A stretch of DNA of 64,000 nucleotides from Bacteroidales bacterium (GTDB taxonomy: Bacteria; Bacteroidota; Bacteroidia; Bacteroidales; Muribaculaceae). Each line of letters starts with the position of its first letter. The stretch's first letter is position 1. The position numbers and the translations under genes were made by a program. Below the pieces are notes generated by a model. The model made no database searches and was not told the origin of the DNA. It saw only the letters and a list, made by a program, of their open reading frames with translations. The DNA lies in the NCBI GenBank assembly GCA_900768685.1, contig CAAGDX010000031.1, forward strand, positions 8,086 to 72,085, written 5' to 3'. Shown here piece by piece: positions 26,900 to 34,476 of the stretch.

Positions 26900-27060
26900 T
26901 TAGACTGCGGAGCAAACCGGAAGCCCTATCGTGTCTCCGACACACTGATGATGCCCGGTTCACTCCACTCGCCTGTAGTGACGCGGCATGCCGCGGCATC
27001 CGAGATGAACCACCAAAAGCCGCTAATTAGTCTAATTAGACCAATTAGTCTAATTTCCCC
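26900..27060. repeat. Hairpin/REP-like segment and short 9-mer array
   Basis: Contains CCTATCGTGTCTCCGACAC and the palindromic block GTAGTGACGCGGCATGCC-GCGGCATC (26975-27000), which recurs identically at 29553-29578 and in variant form at 48885-48905. Three 9-mers follow (27027-27053: TTAGTCTAA, TTAGACCAA, TTAGTCTAA). No gene is present between the lipoprotein start and the rpmA terminator. Confidence 0.75.
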
Positions 27061-27074
27061 ACTGCAGCAGCATC

Positions 27075-27111
27075 AAAAAAAAGAGTTGCATCACACGCTG
27101 TGACACAACTC
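27075..27111 (-). terminator. Intrinsic terminator of rplU-rpmA
   Basis: On the minus strand GAGTTGTGTCAC, loop, GTGTGATGCAACTC with small mismatches, followed by eight T residues, 27 bp after the rpmA stop. Confidence 0.85.
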
Positions 27112-27137
27112 CTTTATCGTTGTAATAAAAAATCGTC

Positions 27138-27398
27138 TTATGCTTCAGCAGGCTGAACGTTGATAAAACGACGACCATTACGTCCTGAAGTGAATACTAC
27201 AGTGCCGTCAACGAGAGCATAAAGAGTGTGGTCTTTACCTATGCCCACGTTCAATCCCGGGTGGTGTACTGTGCCGCGCTGGCGTTTGATGATGTTGCCG
27301 GCTTTTGCAAATTGACCACCAAAAATCTTAACTCCGAGTCGTTTGCTTTCTGACTCACGTCCGTTCTTTGAACTACCTACACCTTTTTTATGTGCCAT
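27138..27398 (-). CDS. rpmA: 50S ribosomal protein L27
   Basis: 86 residues starting MAHKKGVGSSKNGRESESKR, with GGQFAKAGNIIKRQRGTVHHPG and IGKDHTLYALVDGTVVF: full-length L27, located at the peptidyl-transferase centre of the 50S subunit. The N-terminus begins with the mature form and lacks the cleavable extension seen in Firmicutes. It lies 20 bp downstream of rplU and ends in an intrinsic terminator. Confidence 0.97.
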   Translation of the reverse strand: MAHKKGVGSSKNGRESESKRLGVKIFGGQFAKAGNIIKRQRGTVHHPGLNVGIGKDHTLYALVDGTVVFTSGRNGRRFINVQPAEA

Positions 27399-27418
27399 TT
27401 TCTTAAGATTTTAGAGGG

Positions 27419-27739
27419 TTAAGCAATTACTTCTTTAATCACAACTTTGGTGAAATATTGGCGGTGACCGTTTTTGCGACGATAGCCTTTACGACGTTTC
27501 TTCTTGAATACGATTACCTTTTCACCTTTTACGAGCGGCTCTGCCACTTCGCATACTACTTTTGCACCTTCTACTACCGGTGCACCGACTTTAACGGCTC
27601 CTTCTGCGTCAACGAGAAGTACTCGGTCAAACTCTACTGTTTCGCCTTCTTTCTTGTCTTCGCCAAGGTAGTGAACAAACAGATACTTGCCTGCTTCGGC
27701 TTTGAACTGCTGTCCTTGGATTTCTACGATTACGTACAT
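27419..27739 (-). CDS. rplU: 50S ribosomal protein L21
   Basis: 106 residues, MYVIVEIQGQQFKAEAGKYL, EFDRVLLVDAEG, and the L21 signature KVIVFKKKRRKGYRRKNGHR with QYFTKVVI near the C-terminus. A 23S rRNA-binding 50S protein, in the universal rplU-rpmA order. A promoter with -7 TAACTTTG at 27835-27842 lies about 100 bp upstream, leaving a leader that could be used for autoregulation. Confidence 0.97.
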   Translation of the reverse strand: MYVIVEIQGQQFKAEAGKYLFVHYLGEDKKEGETVEFDRVLLVDAEGAVKVGAPVVEGAKVVCEVAEPLVKGEKVIVFKKKRRKGYRRKNGHRQYFTKVVIKEVIA

Positions 27740-27834
27740 CTGTTTTTTTTATTATACAGGGTTACTCCGTCGGGCGAACTGCTATCCTTTGCAATTTCTT
27801 ATACCTTAGCCCGGTGCGGAAAAATTTGCGACTG

Positions 27835-27867
27835 CAAAGTTACTGCTTTATTTTGGCTTTTACCAAG
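27835..27867 (-). promoter_or_regulatory. Promoter of rplU-rpmA
   Basis: On the minus strand CTTG (27864-27867), 21 bp, TAACTTTG (27835-27842): one mismatch from the Bacteroidota consensus. Confidence 0.65.
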
Positions 27868-27923
27868 TTTTTACGCCTCTCCTTTGCTATTATTTTGCCG
27901 TTTTAAGAAAATTTAACTTTAAA

Positions 27924-27955
27924 GCCTGCTTTAACATCTATTATGAAACAGGCTC
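27924..27955 (-). repeat. Solitary IS5-type terminal sequence
   Basis: Read on the minus strand it is GAGCCTGTTTCATAATAGAT followed by GTTAAAGCAGGC, nearly identical to the IS end at 63403-63433. It abuts the stop codon of trpB2 exactly, with no transposase attached. Confidence 0.75.
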
Positions 27956-29317
27956 TTAAGCCTCCATCAGCCCCTCTGCATTACGAGCGATTTCCTCATC
28001 AGACACCTGATAGTTTGCGAGGTCACCGGAGATAAAGCGGTCGTAAGCCGTCATGTCTATCAGACCGTGACCGGAGAGATTGAAGAGGATTACCTTTTCT
28101 TTGCCTTCCTCCTTAGCCTTTTTTGCTTCACGGATAGCCGTGGCGATAGCGTGAGAACTTTCCGGAGCAGGGATAATACCCTCAGAACGAGCAAATAACG
28201 TTGCAGCCTCAAAAGTTTCCAGTTGTGGGATATCCACAGCCTCGATAAGGCTATCCTTCTTCAGCTGACTCACGATAGCACCTGCACCGTGGTAACGCAG
28301 ACCGCCGGCGTGGATATTTGCAGGAGCAAAACTGTGCCCCAAGGTAAGCATCGGAATCAGAGGAGTATAGCCTGCCTCGTCACCGAAATCGTAGCGGAAA
28401 ATGCCACGTGTCAGTTTAGGACAAGATTCCGGTTCTGCGGCAATGAAACGAGTATTTTTGTCACCTGTGAAGTTGTGGCGGAGGAACGGAAAAGCTATAC
28501 CTGAGAAATTACTTCCGCCGCCAAAGCAACCGATAACGATGTCCGGGTAGTCGCCTGCCATTTCCATTTGTTTTTCCGCCTCAAGACCTATCACCGTCTG
28601 GTGCAGACAAACGTGGTTCAGCACCGAGCCTAAGGTATAGCGGCAGTTTGGAGTGGAGGTTGCAAGTTCTATCGCCTCAGAGATAGCGGTACCCAGAGAA
28701 CCCTGATAGTTGGGATTTTCCGTGATTATTTTTTTACCCGCTTTTGTGGACATACTTGGAGAGGCAATCACCTCGGCACCGTAGGTCTGCATGATAGAGC
28801 GGCGGTATGGCTTTTGATTGTAACTGATTTTCACCATATACACAGCCAATTCAAGTCCGAAGTGGCGAGCAGCCATGGAGAGAGCCGCACCCCACTGTCC
28901 GGCACCCGTTTCGGTGGTGATATTCGTGATACCCTGCTTTTTGCAGTAGTAAGCCTGAGGGATAGCGGAATTGAGCTTGTGAGAGCCCACGGGACTTACG
29001 CTCTCGTTTTTGAAATATATTTTAGCGGGAGTGTCGAGAGCTTTTTCCAGACCTGTAGCACGCACAAGCGGGGTAGGACGCCAGATTTTATACATATCGT
29101 GTACTTCTTCCGGGATTTCAATCCAGCGGTCCGTGGTGTTCATTTCCTGGTTTGCGAGTTCTTCCGCAAATATGGGATATAAGTCCTCAGCCTTAAGTGG
29201 CTGGTGAGTAGCCGGGTGAATGATTGGTTTCGGCTTTTGTGGCATATCCGTCAGTACGTTGTACCATGCTGTGGGTATGTCTTGTTCGCGTAGTATAAAT
29301 TTCTTGGAGTCTGACAT
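27956..29317 (-). CDS. trpB2: TrpB2-type tryptophan synthase beta chain-like PLP enzyme
   Basis: 453 residues, longer than TrpB1, as expected for the TrpB2 subgroup. It has IWRPTPLVRATGLEKALDTP, the PLP lysine in PVGSHKLNSAIPQAYYCK near 112, ETGAGQWGAALSMAARHFG, the phosphate-binding GCFGGGSNFSGIAFPFL near 240, and C-terminal ILFNLSGHGLIDM. TrpB2 enzymes make tryptophan from indole and serine, or act as stand-alone PLP synthases. No trpA is adjacent. The promoter 29347-29378 is immediately upstream. The stop codon touches an IS end, so the extreme 3' end may be altered. Confidence 0.9.
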   Translation of the reverse strand: MSDSKKFILREQDIPTAWYNVLTDMPQKPKPIIHPATHQPLKAEDLYPIFAEELANQEMNTTDRWIEIPEEVHDMYKIWRPTPLVRATGLEKALDTPAKIYFKNESVSPVGSHKLNSAIPQAYYCKKQGITNITTETGAGQWGAALSMAARHFGLELAVYMVKISYNQKPYRRSIMQTYGAEVIASPSMSTKAGKKIITENPNYQGSLGTAISEAIELATSTPNCRYTLGSVLNHVCLHQTVIGLEAEKQMEMAGDYPDIVIGCFGGGSNFSGIAFPFLRHNFTGDKNTRFIAAEPESCPKLTRGIFRYDFGDEAGYTPLIPMLTLGHSFAPANIHAGGLRYHGAGAIVSQLKKDSLIEAVDIPQLETFEAATLFARSEGIIPAPESSHAIATAIREAKKAKEEGKEKVILFNLSGHGLIDMTAYDRFISGDLANYQVSDEEIARNAEGLMEA

Positions 29318-29346
29318 AATTTTATGTTTTTTGATGTTTTATGCAG

Positions 29347-29378
29347 CAAATGTATAGTTATTGCGTTGAATATGCAAA
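29347..29378 (-). promoter_or_regulatory. Consensus promoter of trpB2
   Basis: On the minus strand TTTG (29375-29378), 20 bp, TACATTTG (29347-29354), about 30 bp before the ATG. It matches the Bacteroidota consensus. Confidence 0.8.
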
Positions 29379-29514
29379 TTACTTGCATAAAATCCTCAAT
29401 ATTTAACATATATTAGCAATAAACATCAATATTTGTGCATAACTATGCAAAAACTAATCATCAAGCGACTTGAAAAGGTGCCGGGCAGTAAGCTGGCTGT
29501 GGTAATAGATTCGT

Positions 29515-30040
29515 GAAGTGAACCTGCGGAGAGAACCTGGATTTCACCACCTGTAGTGACGCGGCATGCCGCGGCATCCCAAGTGAACCTGCGGAGCGAA
29601 CCGGAAGCCCTATCGTGTCGGAGATACGATAGGGTTACACGCCTTGAGAGGCGTGGTTGTGGTAAACCCTGCGTTCAGCCTCGTGAGAGGCTTAACGTAG
29701 GGATAGAAAGGATTCTTCCATATATCGAACCCTGGAGGGGTTCGGTTGTGGTAACGGATTTGCATGTACTGTCTCTATCACAACCGAGCATCTCCGAAGC
29801 TCGTATATCCTATATACCTATTCTTCACCGGGTTAAGCCTCTCCGAGGCTGAACCCGGCGTTTACCACAATTGAAGCCTCACCGAGGCTTCTCATCAGCA
29901 TCGTATCTCCGATACGATGCTGATGCAGGTTCACTTCACAAATCTATCACCACAACCACGCCCCTCCAGGGACTTCCGGTTTACTCCACAACTTCATCTC
30001 GGATGCCGCGGCATACCACGGCTTCTGAAACGAGGCAGGC
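29515..30040. repeat. Cluster of at least eight short inverted repeats (hairpin block)
   Basis: Non-coding block of stacked hairpins: CCCTATCGT/ACGATAGGG (29608-29634), CACGCCT-tgag-AGGCGTG (29638-29655), CCCTGCGTT..AGCCTC/GAGGCT..AACGTAGGG (29668-29703), CGAACCC/GGGGTTCG (about 29739), CCGGGTT..AGCCTC/GAGGCT..AACCCGG (about 29829-29860), GAAGCCTC/GAGGCTTC (about 29873), CATCAGCATCGTAT/ATACGATGCTGATG (about 29893-29925), and GATGCCGCGGCATACC near 30002. They are linked by GTGAACCTGCGGAG-like pieces. Open frames across it have no protein character. It separates trpB2 from the capsule promoter. Confidence 0.85.
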
Positions 30041-30044
30041 AAGA

Positions 30045-30139
30045 GTCAAGAGTCTGACCCGTCAAACTTGTCGGACATGTCTGACCTAGCTTCCAAAATC
30101 TGTCCCTAGACTCTAGACTCTAGACTCTAGACTCTAGAC
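30045..30139. repeat. Heptad repeats, both orientations, upstream of the capsule promoter
   Basis: AAGAGTCAAGAGTC near 30047-30060, then an exact run of TCTAGAC units up to 30139 (the reverse-complement form of TCTAGAG), ending 12 bp before the capsule promoter. GTCAAACTTGTCGGACAT between them is unexplained. Confidence 0.85.
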
Positions 30140-30151
30140 ATTAATAAAAAA

Positions 30152-30183
30152 TTTGCTTTCTTCTAATTAAATTCGTACCTTTG
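30152..30183 (+). promoter_or_regulatory. Consensus promoter of the capsule operon
   Basis: TTTG (30152-30155), exactly 20 bp, TACCTTTG (30176-30183). The transcript would start near 30188-30192, leaving a leader of about 225 nt before the antiterminator ATG. No inverted repeats flanking it were found that would make it an invertible segment. Confidence 0.85.
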
Positions 30184-30185
30184 CA

Positions 30186-30223
30186 GAGCTAAGTCCGCAG
30201 ATATCACGGAATTGGCTCTTTTT
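30186..30223 (+). promoter_or_regulatory. Leader hairpin with U-tract (possible attenuator)
   Basis: GAGCTAAGTCCG (30186-30197), 9-nt loop, CGGAATTGGCTC (30207-30218): a 12-bp stem with one mismatch and one G-U, followed by TTTTT. It lies at the very start of the predicted leader, so the lower stem may be only partly transcribed. It is a candidate pause or termination site on which the operon's UpxY protein would act. Confidence 0.55.
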
Positions 30224-30415
30224 GGTTGCTTTGAAGCCCTTGGATAGGGGTGGAAATGTGATTCGGAACTGCTGTTATGACTTTGATACATAGCAAGTTA
30301 TACGAACTAACCGGTTGTCGCCTTGTGTGCTGTTGCCTTTGTCTTGCAAACACGCGAGGAGTGGCTTTATGTGCAAAAAATCACAAATCTATTTTTACTT
30401 TTTTGCCCCTTTTTC

Positions 30416-31291
30416 ATGGCTGAAACCCTCCCCGATATCACCACGGAGGCTGCCATTGCACTCGCTATCGCAAACCTCGAAAACCAGGGCAAAAGTACCT
30501 ACGCCAAGACCTATATCTCCCTCCGCAGCTCCCTGCAGCGTTTCGGAAACTTTGCGGAAAAGCCTGTTAAAGACCTGCTGCACAGCGATATAGAAGCCTA
30601 TTCCGCTTTCCTTGCCGATGCCGGGCTCCGGGCAAGCACCATCAGCTTTTACCTCCGTGCACTCCGTGCCGTTTGCAACAAGCACGTGCCCTGCACCGAT
30701 ATATTCCGAGACATCACCATCGAGGAAAAGCCTGTAGATGCCAAGTGCCGGGAAATCAAGCCAATAGACCCTGATTCGCACCACTGGTACGCAGCCAAAT
30801 TTTTTATTCGTGACCACGAAAAAATCCGTAGTATCGTTCTGCAAACAGCAGACGACACATACATTCCCATGGTCACCACAGCCGCCAAATGCGGCAGTAA
30901 AATAGTAGAGCGGACGCGACCACTCTGCTCACTTATCTTTTTTCATACCAAGCACTTAGCCGCCATCCGCCTTACGGACATCCTCCGAGACAAAGCCATG
31001 GTATATACCACAGCCGGTGCAACAGGCAAGCACCCCGCAATCATACCGGAGCACGAGATGAAGATGTTTCGCATCATCACCTCCGCATCCGCCACCGGCA
31101 TAGAATATTTCCCGGACGACCTCCCCAAATTCCGTGAAGGCGAGCATGTCCGCGTCATCGCCGGCGACTTTGAAGGAGCGGAAGGCACCATAGTCCGCAT
31201 CAAAAAAGACCGCCGCCTCGTAGTCACCATCACCGGCGTCTGTGCAGTCGCCACCCCGCACCTGCCACAAGAATTTTTGCAGAAAATATAA
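30416..31291 (+). CDS. Recombinase core-binding domain fused to UpxY/NusG-type antiterminator
   Basis: 291 residues from ATG 30416 (MAETLPDITTEAAIALAIAN); an upstream in-frame ATG/GTG region in the leader was rejected. Residues about 8-95 look like the N-terminal SAM-like core-binding domain of Bacteroidota tyrosine recombinases: STYAKTYISLRSSLQRF, LLHSDIEAYSAFLADAGL, STISFYLRALRAVCNKHV. Residues about 122-230 are a NusG N-terminal domain (HHWYAAKFFIRDHEKI) and 240-291 a KOW domain (FREGEHVRVIAGDFEGAEGT). No recombinase catalytic domain is present. It is first gene of the capsule operon, the UpxY position. It probably binds the nascent leader/RNA polymerase to allow read-through. UpxY proteins are normally about 170-190 residues. 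Confidence 0.8.
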   Translation: MAETLPDITTEAAIALAIANLENQGKSTYAKTYISLRSSLQRFGNFAEKPVKDLLHSDIEAYSAFLADAGLRASTISFYLRALRAVCNKHVPCTDIFRDITIEEKPVDAKCREIKPIDPDSHHWYAAKFFIRDHEKIRSIVLQTADDTYIPMVTTAAKCGSKIVERTRPLCSLIFFHTKHLAAIRLTDILRDKAMVYTTAGATGKHPAIIPEHEMKMFRIITSASATGIEYFPDDLPKFREGEHVRVIAGDFEGAEGTIVRIKKDRRLVVTITGVCAVATPHLPQEFLQKI

Positions 31292-31346
31292 AATCACATA
31301 AAAACTATATCTAAATTCATTCCAATTATTTAGATTACAAACTACT

Positions 31347-31928
31347 ATGTGCAAAATTTTCGGATTTAAGTTATATTTTGATAAAGATTGGCTAGAAAAT
31401 TTGACTATTGATAGATATTGCGAATATAAGTCATTTGCAGAACAAATAGTTTTTGTTATAGATATGTTTAATTATCGTTTAAATCGATTATACAACATTG
31501 ACTTATTAGAAGGTGATAAAATGGAATGCCAAATGGTAATAGATGCTACCTTGGTGTTATTTAGAGCACTCTTTTTAGAAAGCAGAGATAAAAGTTTTTC
31601 TGTACAAAATTTTTATATATTATTTGGTAGAACAGACATTGCTGAAAAAATTGATGAGTATCTGCAATTGGACTATTATAGTGAAAATATAAAAGCAGAT
31701 GGGGGAGATTGTATACCTATAAAGAAATTTGTAAAATATGTAATAGACAAATTTATTTGTCATTTAGATTCAGATGAAGAAGCAAATATAGGAATATGTA
31801 ATGGGCATATCAGTCAACTTATTAATAAGTATTCACCTCGAAACATATACAATATAGTTGAAGATATAAATAATATTATCTATAAAAATTTAACTGATAC
31901 TAACACCCGGGAATTCAATGAAAATTGA
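31347..31928 (+). CDS. Uncharacterised protein, possibly HEPN-like
   Basis: 193 residues, AT-rich, no signal peptide or membrane helix. No family was recognised with confidence. The segment VIDATLVLFRALFLESRDKS followed by SVQNFYILFG, and then VKYVIDKFICHLDSDEE, is reminiscent of the AbiU2/HEPN layout in which a late (R)xK...H-x-D motif closes an all-alpha bundle, although the expected Arg is not in place. It lies between the antiterminator and a PutAbiC gene (43 bp), so a two-gene phage-defence unit is possible; this is inference. Confidence 0.55.
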   Translation: MCKIFGFKLYFDKDWLENLTIDRYCEYKSFAEQIVFVIDMFNYRLNRLYNIDLLEGDKMECQMVIDATLVLFRALFLESRDKSFSVQNFYILFGRTDIAEKIDEYLQLDYYSENIKADGGDCIPIKKFVKYVIDKFICHLDSDEEANIGICNGHISQLINKYSPRNIYNIVEDINNIIYKNLTDTNTREFNEN

Positions 31929-31971
31929 CCCTAATGACTGCTTATAAAAGAAAGAATATTATAAGCTAATA

Positions 31972-32952
31972 ATGAATCAGATTTCAGAAAATAATAAAAA
32001 CAATAACATTGACGATGATACATCTTGCACAATTAAATTTGTGTTAGGTGGAGTTTTTGTCCTTTGGATTCTAAATTGGTGCTTCTGTTACTATAATATA
32101 GATGATAAAAGCAGCTTTGGAGATCAATTTGGTGCTGTAAATGCTTTGTTTACCGGTTTGGCTTTTGGAGGTACTATATATGCTCTTCTTTTGCAAAAGA
32201 AAAGTATTGATATACAACAACAGGAGTTAGAAGCACAGCGAGAAGAACTTAAGCAGACGCGAGAAGAATTTAAGAAGCAAACAGAAATTTTTGAGGAAGA
32301 AAAGAAAACACAAGAATTGCAACGCTTTGAAAATACTTTCTTCATGTTAATGACCCAATTTCAAAAAACGGCGAGCGACTTGCATATTGAGTTTGAACCA
32401 AACACTAGTTTGATTGGATATACTGATCAATATAAAGAAGATGGAAAAGCCTGTTTTGAGTTTTGGTATCGAAAAAGATTTTGTAACAATAAACTATGTG
32501 GCTTTTTAGAATACATAAATAACAATGGAATTGATGGGATTATAAATATCTGTAATTATATCATTTTTATTGATTATTTTGGATGCTTGTGTTCAATTCT
32601 GCAACATATAGATTACGGAGTTAAGTCAAGAATTATAGATGTAGAAAATAGATATGTGCCTTTTTTGATAAACATTCTATCTCCGTATGAGTTGGTCGCA
32701 ATCTTTTATTATGGATTATCATTTAATGGAAGAATTGAATTAAAGGGACTGTTAGAAAAATATCATGTGCTATGTCATTTAAATCCAAAAGATTTGGGAT
32801 ATTCATTTGAAATAGATAATAAGAATATTCAGACTAATTTTTTAACAAACTTAGAACCCATCGGGACAGATTTTGATTATTATGTAACTAATGATGAATG
32901 TTATGCTAATAATTACCGAGAATCCGCTTTTATCAAGCCTGAAATAATTTAA
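31972..32952 (+). CDS. Putative phage abortive-infection protein (PutAbiC family)
   Basis: 326 residues. An N-terminal transmembrane helix (FVLGGVFVLWILNWCFCYY, near 23-41), then the family signature FGDQFGAVNALFTGLAFGG with a second helix (near 50-75), a long coiled coil rich in Q/E/K (QQQELEAQREELKQTREEFK, about 82-122), and RFENTFFMLMTQFQKT near 125. These are features of PutAbiC/AbiC-like abortive infection proteins. It ends 6 bp before the flippase gene, so it is embedded in the capsule operon. Very AT-rich. Confidence 0.8.
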   Translation: MNQISENNKNNNIDDDTSCTIKFVLGGVFVLWILNWCFCYYNIDDKSSFGDQFGAVNALFTGLAFGGTIYALLLQKKSIDIQQQELEAQREELKQTREEFKKQTEIFEEEKKTQELQRFENTFFMLMTQFQKTASDLHIEFEPNTSLIGYTDQYKEDGKACFEFWYRKRFCNNKLCGFLEYINNNGIDGIINICNYIIFIDYFGCLCSILQHIDYGVKSRIIDVENRYVPFLINILSPYELVAIFYYGLSFNGRIELKGLLEKYHVLCHLNPKDLGYSFEIDNKNIQTNFLTNLEPIGTDFDYYVTNDECYANNYRESAFIKPEII

Positions 32953-32958
32953 TTATAA

Positions 32959-34476
32959 ATGGCAGAAATATCTGAAAACAAACGAATAGCGAAGAATACA
33001 ATAGCATTGTATATAAGGATGCTCGTTGTCCTTACGGTAAACTTATATACCTCTCGCATTGTATTATCTTCTCTAGGTGTAGAAGATTTTGGAATATACA
33101 ACATTGTTGCAGGTGTAGCTATAATGTTTGATTTCCTAAATACTACAATGAGTAGTGCAACATCACGCTTTTTGACAGTAGAGTTAGGCATAGGCAACAA
33201 AGAAAAACTCAAACAAACATTTCAAACAGCCTTATTTCTCCATTTGATAATAGCAGCATTAATAGTTCTTATTTGTGAAACTGTCGGCTTATGGTTTTTA
33301 AATACGAAACTGATAATTGCACCTGAAAGAATGGTTGCCGCAAATTATGTATTCCAATTAGCTGTATTAGCTATAGTTTTTAAGGTGATTCAAGTTCCTT
33401 TTATGGCAAGTGTCATCTCAAATGAACGAATGGAAGTATATGCAATTGTTGAAATATTGCGTGTTGTATTGGTTTTGGGATGTGTGATATTAATTTCTGG
33501 CTGTGAATATGATAGATTGATTATTTATGCAGCGATATTGGCAATTATAGCATTTATAATTTGTCTTTTATATGTTGTTTATTCAAAATGGAAATTTGAC
33601 GAAAGTTCTCTGACCCCAAAACCGCAAAAAGACCTAATAAAAGAATTAGTGGTCTATTCAGGTTGGGATTTATATGGAAATATGTGCGTAACAGGCAGGT
33701 CACAAGGTCTTAACATTACATTAAATTTATTTTTTGGACCTTTATTGAATGCTGCCAATGGAATAGCAATGCAAGTAAATACTGCAGTTATGCAATTAAG
33801 TACCAACGTCATATCAGCCTTTAGACCGCAAATTATAAAACTGTATGCAAAAAATGAAATGCAAAAGATGAGTATTTTGGTTAATAACTCCACCAAACTA
33901 TCTCTTGTCTTGTTTTCTTTGGCTGCAGTTCCTTTAATTATAGAAATGCCATACGTTTTAGACATGTGGTTGAAAAATCCTCCTGAATATTCCGTATCTT
34001 TTAGCCGAATGGCGATAATTGCCGGAATTCTAAATGTAATTATCAATATTTCAAATATACCAATTCACGCAAGAGGAGATATCAAATTTCTAAGTTTCAT
34101 TAATGGAACAATCTTTCTTTTGACAGTACCTGCTGCGTACATCGTATTAGTATTTAAACATAATGCAGAATATGCTTATTTTATGATAGTAATTTTTACT
34201 GTTATTTGTTTTTTAACTTCACTATATTTATTGCGGAGGCAAATTAAAGCTATTTCCATAAGAACTTTTTTATTCCGGTCTATACTTCCTTCATTTATAT
34301 GCATACTAATTTCTACAATTATAAGCTTTTTAGTGCATACTACTATGGGTTATGGCTTTATGAGACTAATGACAGTTGCAAATGTAAATGCAGGAGTTCT
34401 ATCAGCATTGGCAATACTTGTTTTGTTGCCTAAAACCACTCTACAATCAATTAGGAATAAAATATGGAAACATTAA
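32959..34476 (+). CDS. wzx: Wzx-type oligosaccharide flippase
   Basis: 505 residues with about 12-14 hydrophobic segments, start MAEISENKRIAKNTIALYIR, then NLYTSRIVLSSLGVEDFGIY, typical of Bacteroidales lipopolysaccharide flippases of the MOP superfamily. It moves the undecaprenyl-linked repeat unit across the inner membrane. The AT-rich composition is usual for the exchangeable centre of capsule loci. Its stop overlaps the GT2 start by 13 bp. Confidence 0.88.
   Translation: MAEISENKRIAKNTIALYIRMLVVLTVNLYTSRIVLSSLGVEDFGIYNIVAGVAIMFDFLNTTMSSATSRFLTVELGIGNKEKLKQTFQTALFLHLIIAALIVLICETVGLWFLNTKLIIAPERMVAANYVFQLAVLAIVFKVIQVPFMASVISNERMEVYAIVEILRVVLVLGCVILISGCEYDRLIIYAAILAIIAFIICLLYVVYSKWKFDESSLTPKPQKDLIKELVVYSGWDLYGNMCVTGRSQGLNITLNLFFGPLLNAANGIAMQVNTAVMQLSTNVISAFRPQIIKLYAKNEMQKMSILVNNSTKLSLVLFSLAAVPLIIEMPYVLDMWLKNPPEYSVSFSRMAIIAGILNVIINISNIPIHARGDIKFLSFINGTIFLLTVPAAYIVLVFKHNAEYAYFMIVIFTVICFLTSLYLLRRQIKAISIRTFLFRSILPSFICILISTIISFLVHTTMGYGFMRLMTVANVNAGVLSALAILVLLPKTTLQSIRNKIWKH

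Noticed and set aside
29556..30089. Short open frames across the hairpin block
   Set aside because: Composed of Arg/Ser/Pro from palindromic DNA; no start context or homology-like pattern.
30100..30230. Invertible capsule promoter
   Set aside because: No matching inverted repeats flanking the promoter and no invertase gene with a catalytic domain in the window; TCTAGA runs upstream have no mate downstream.
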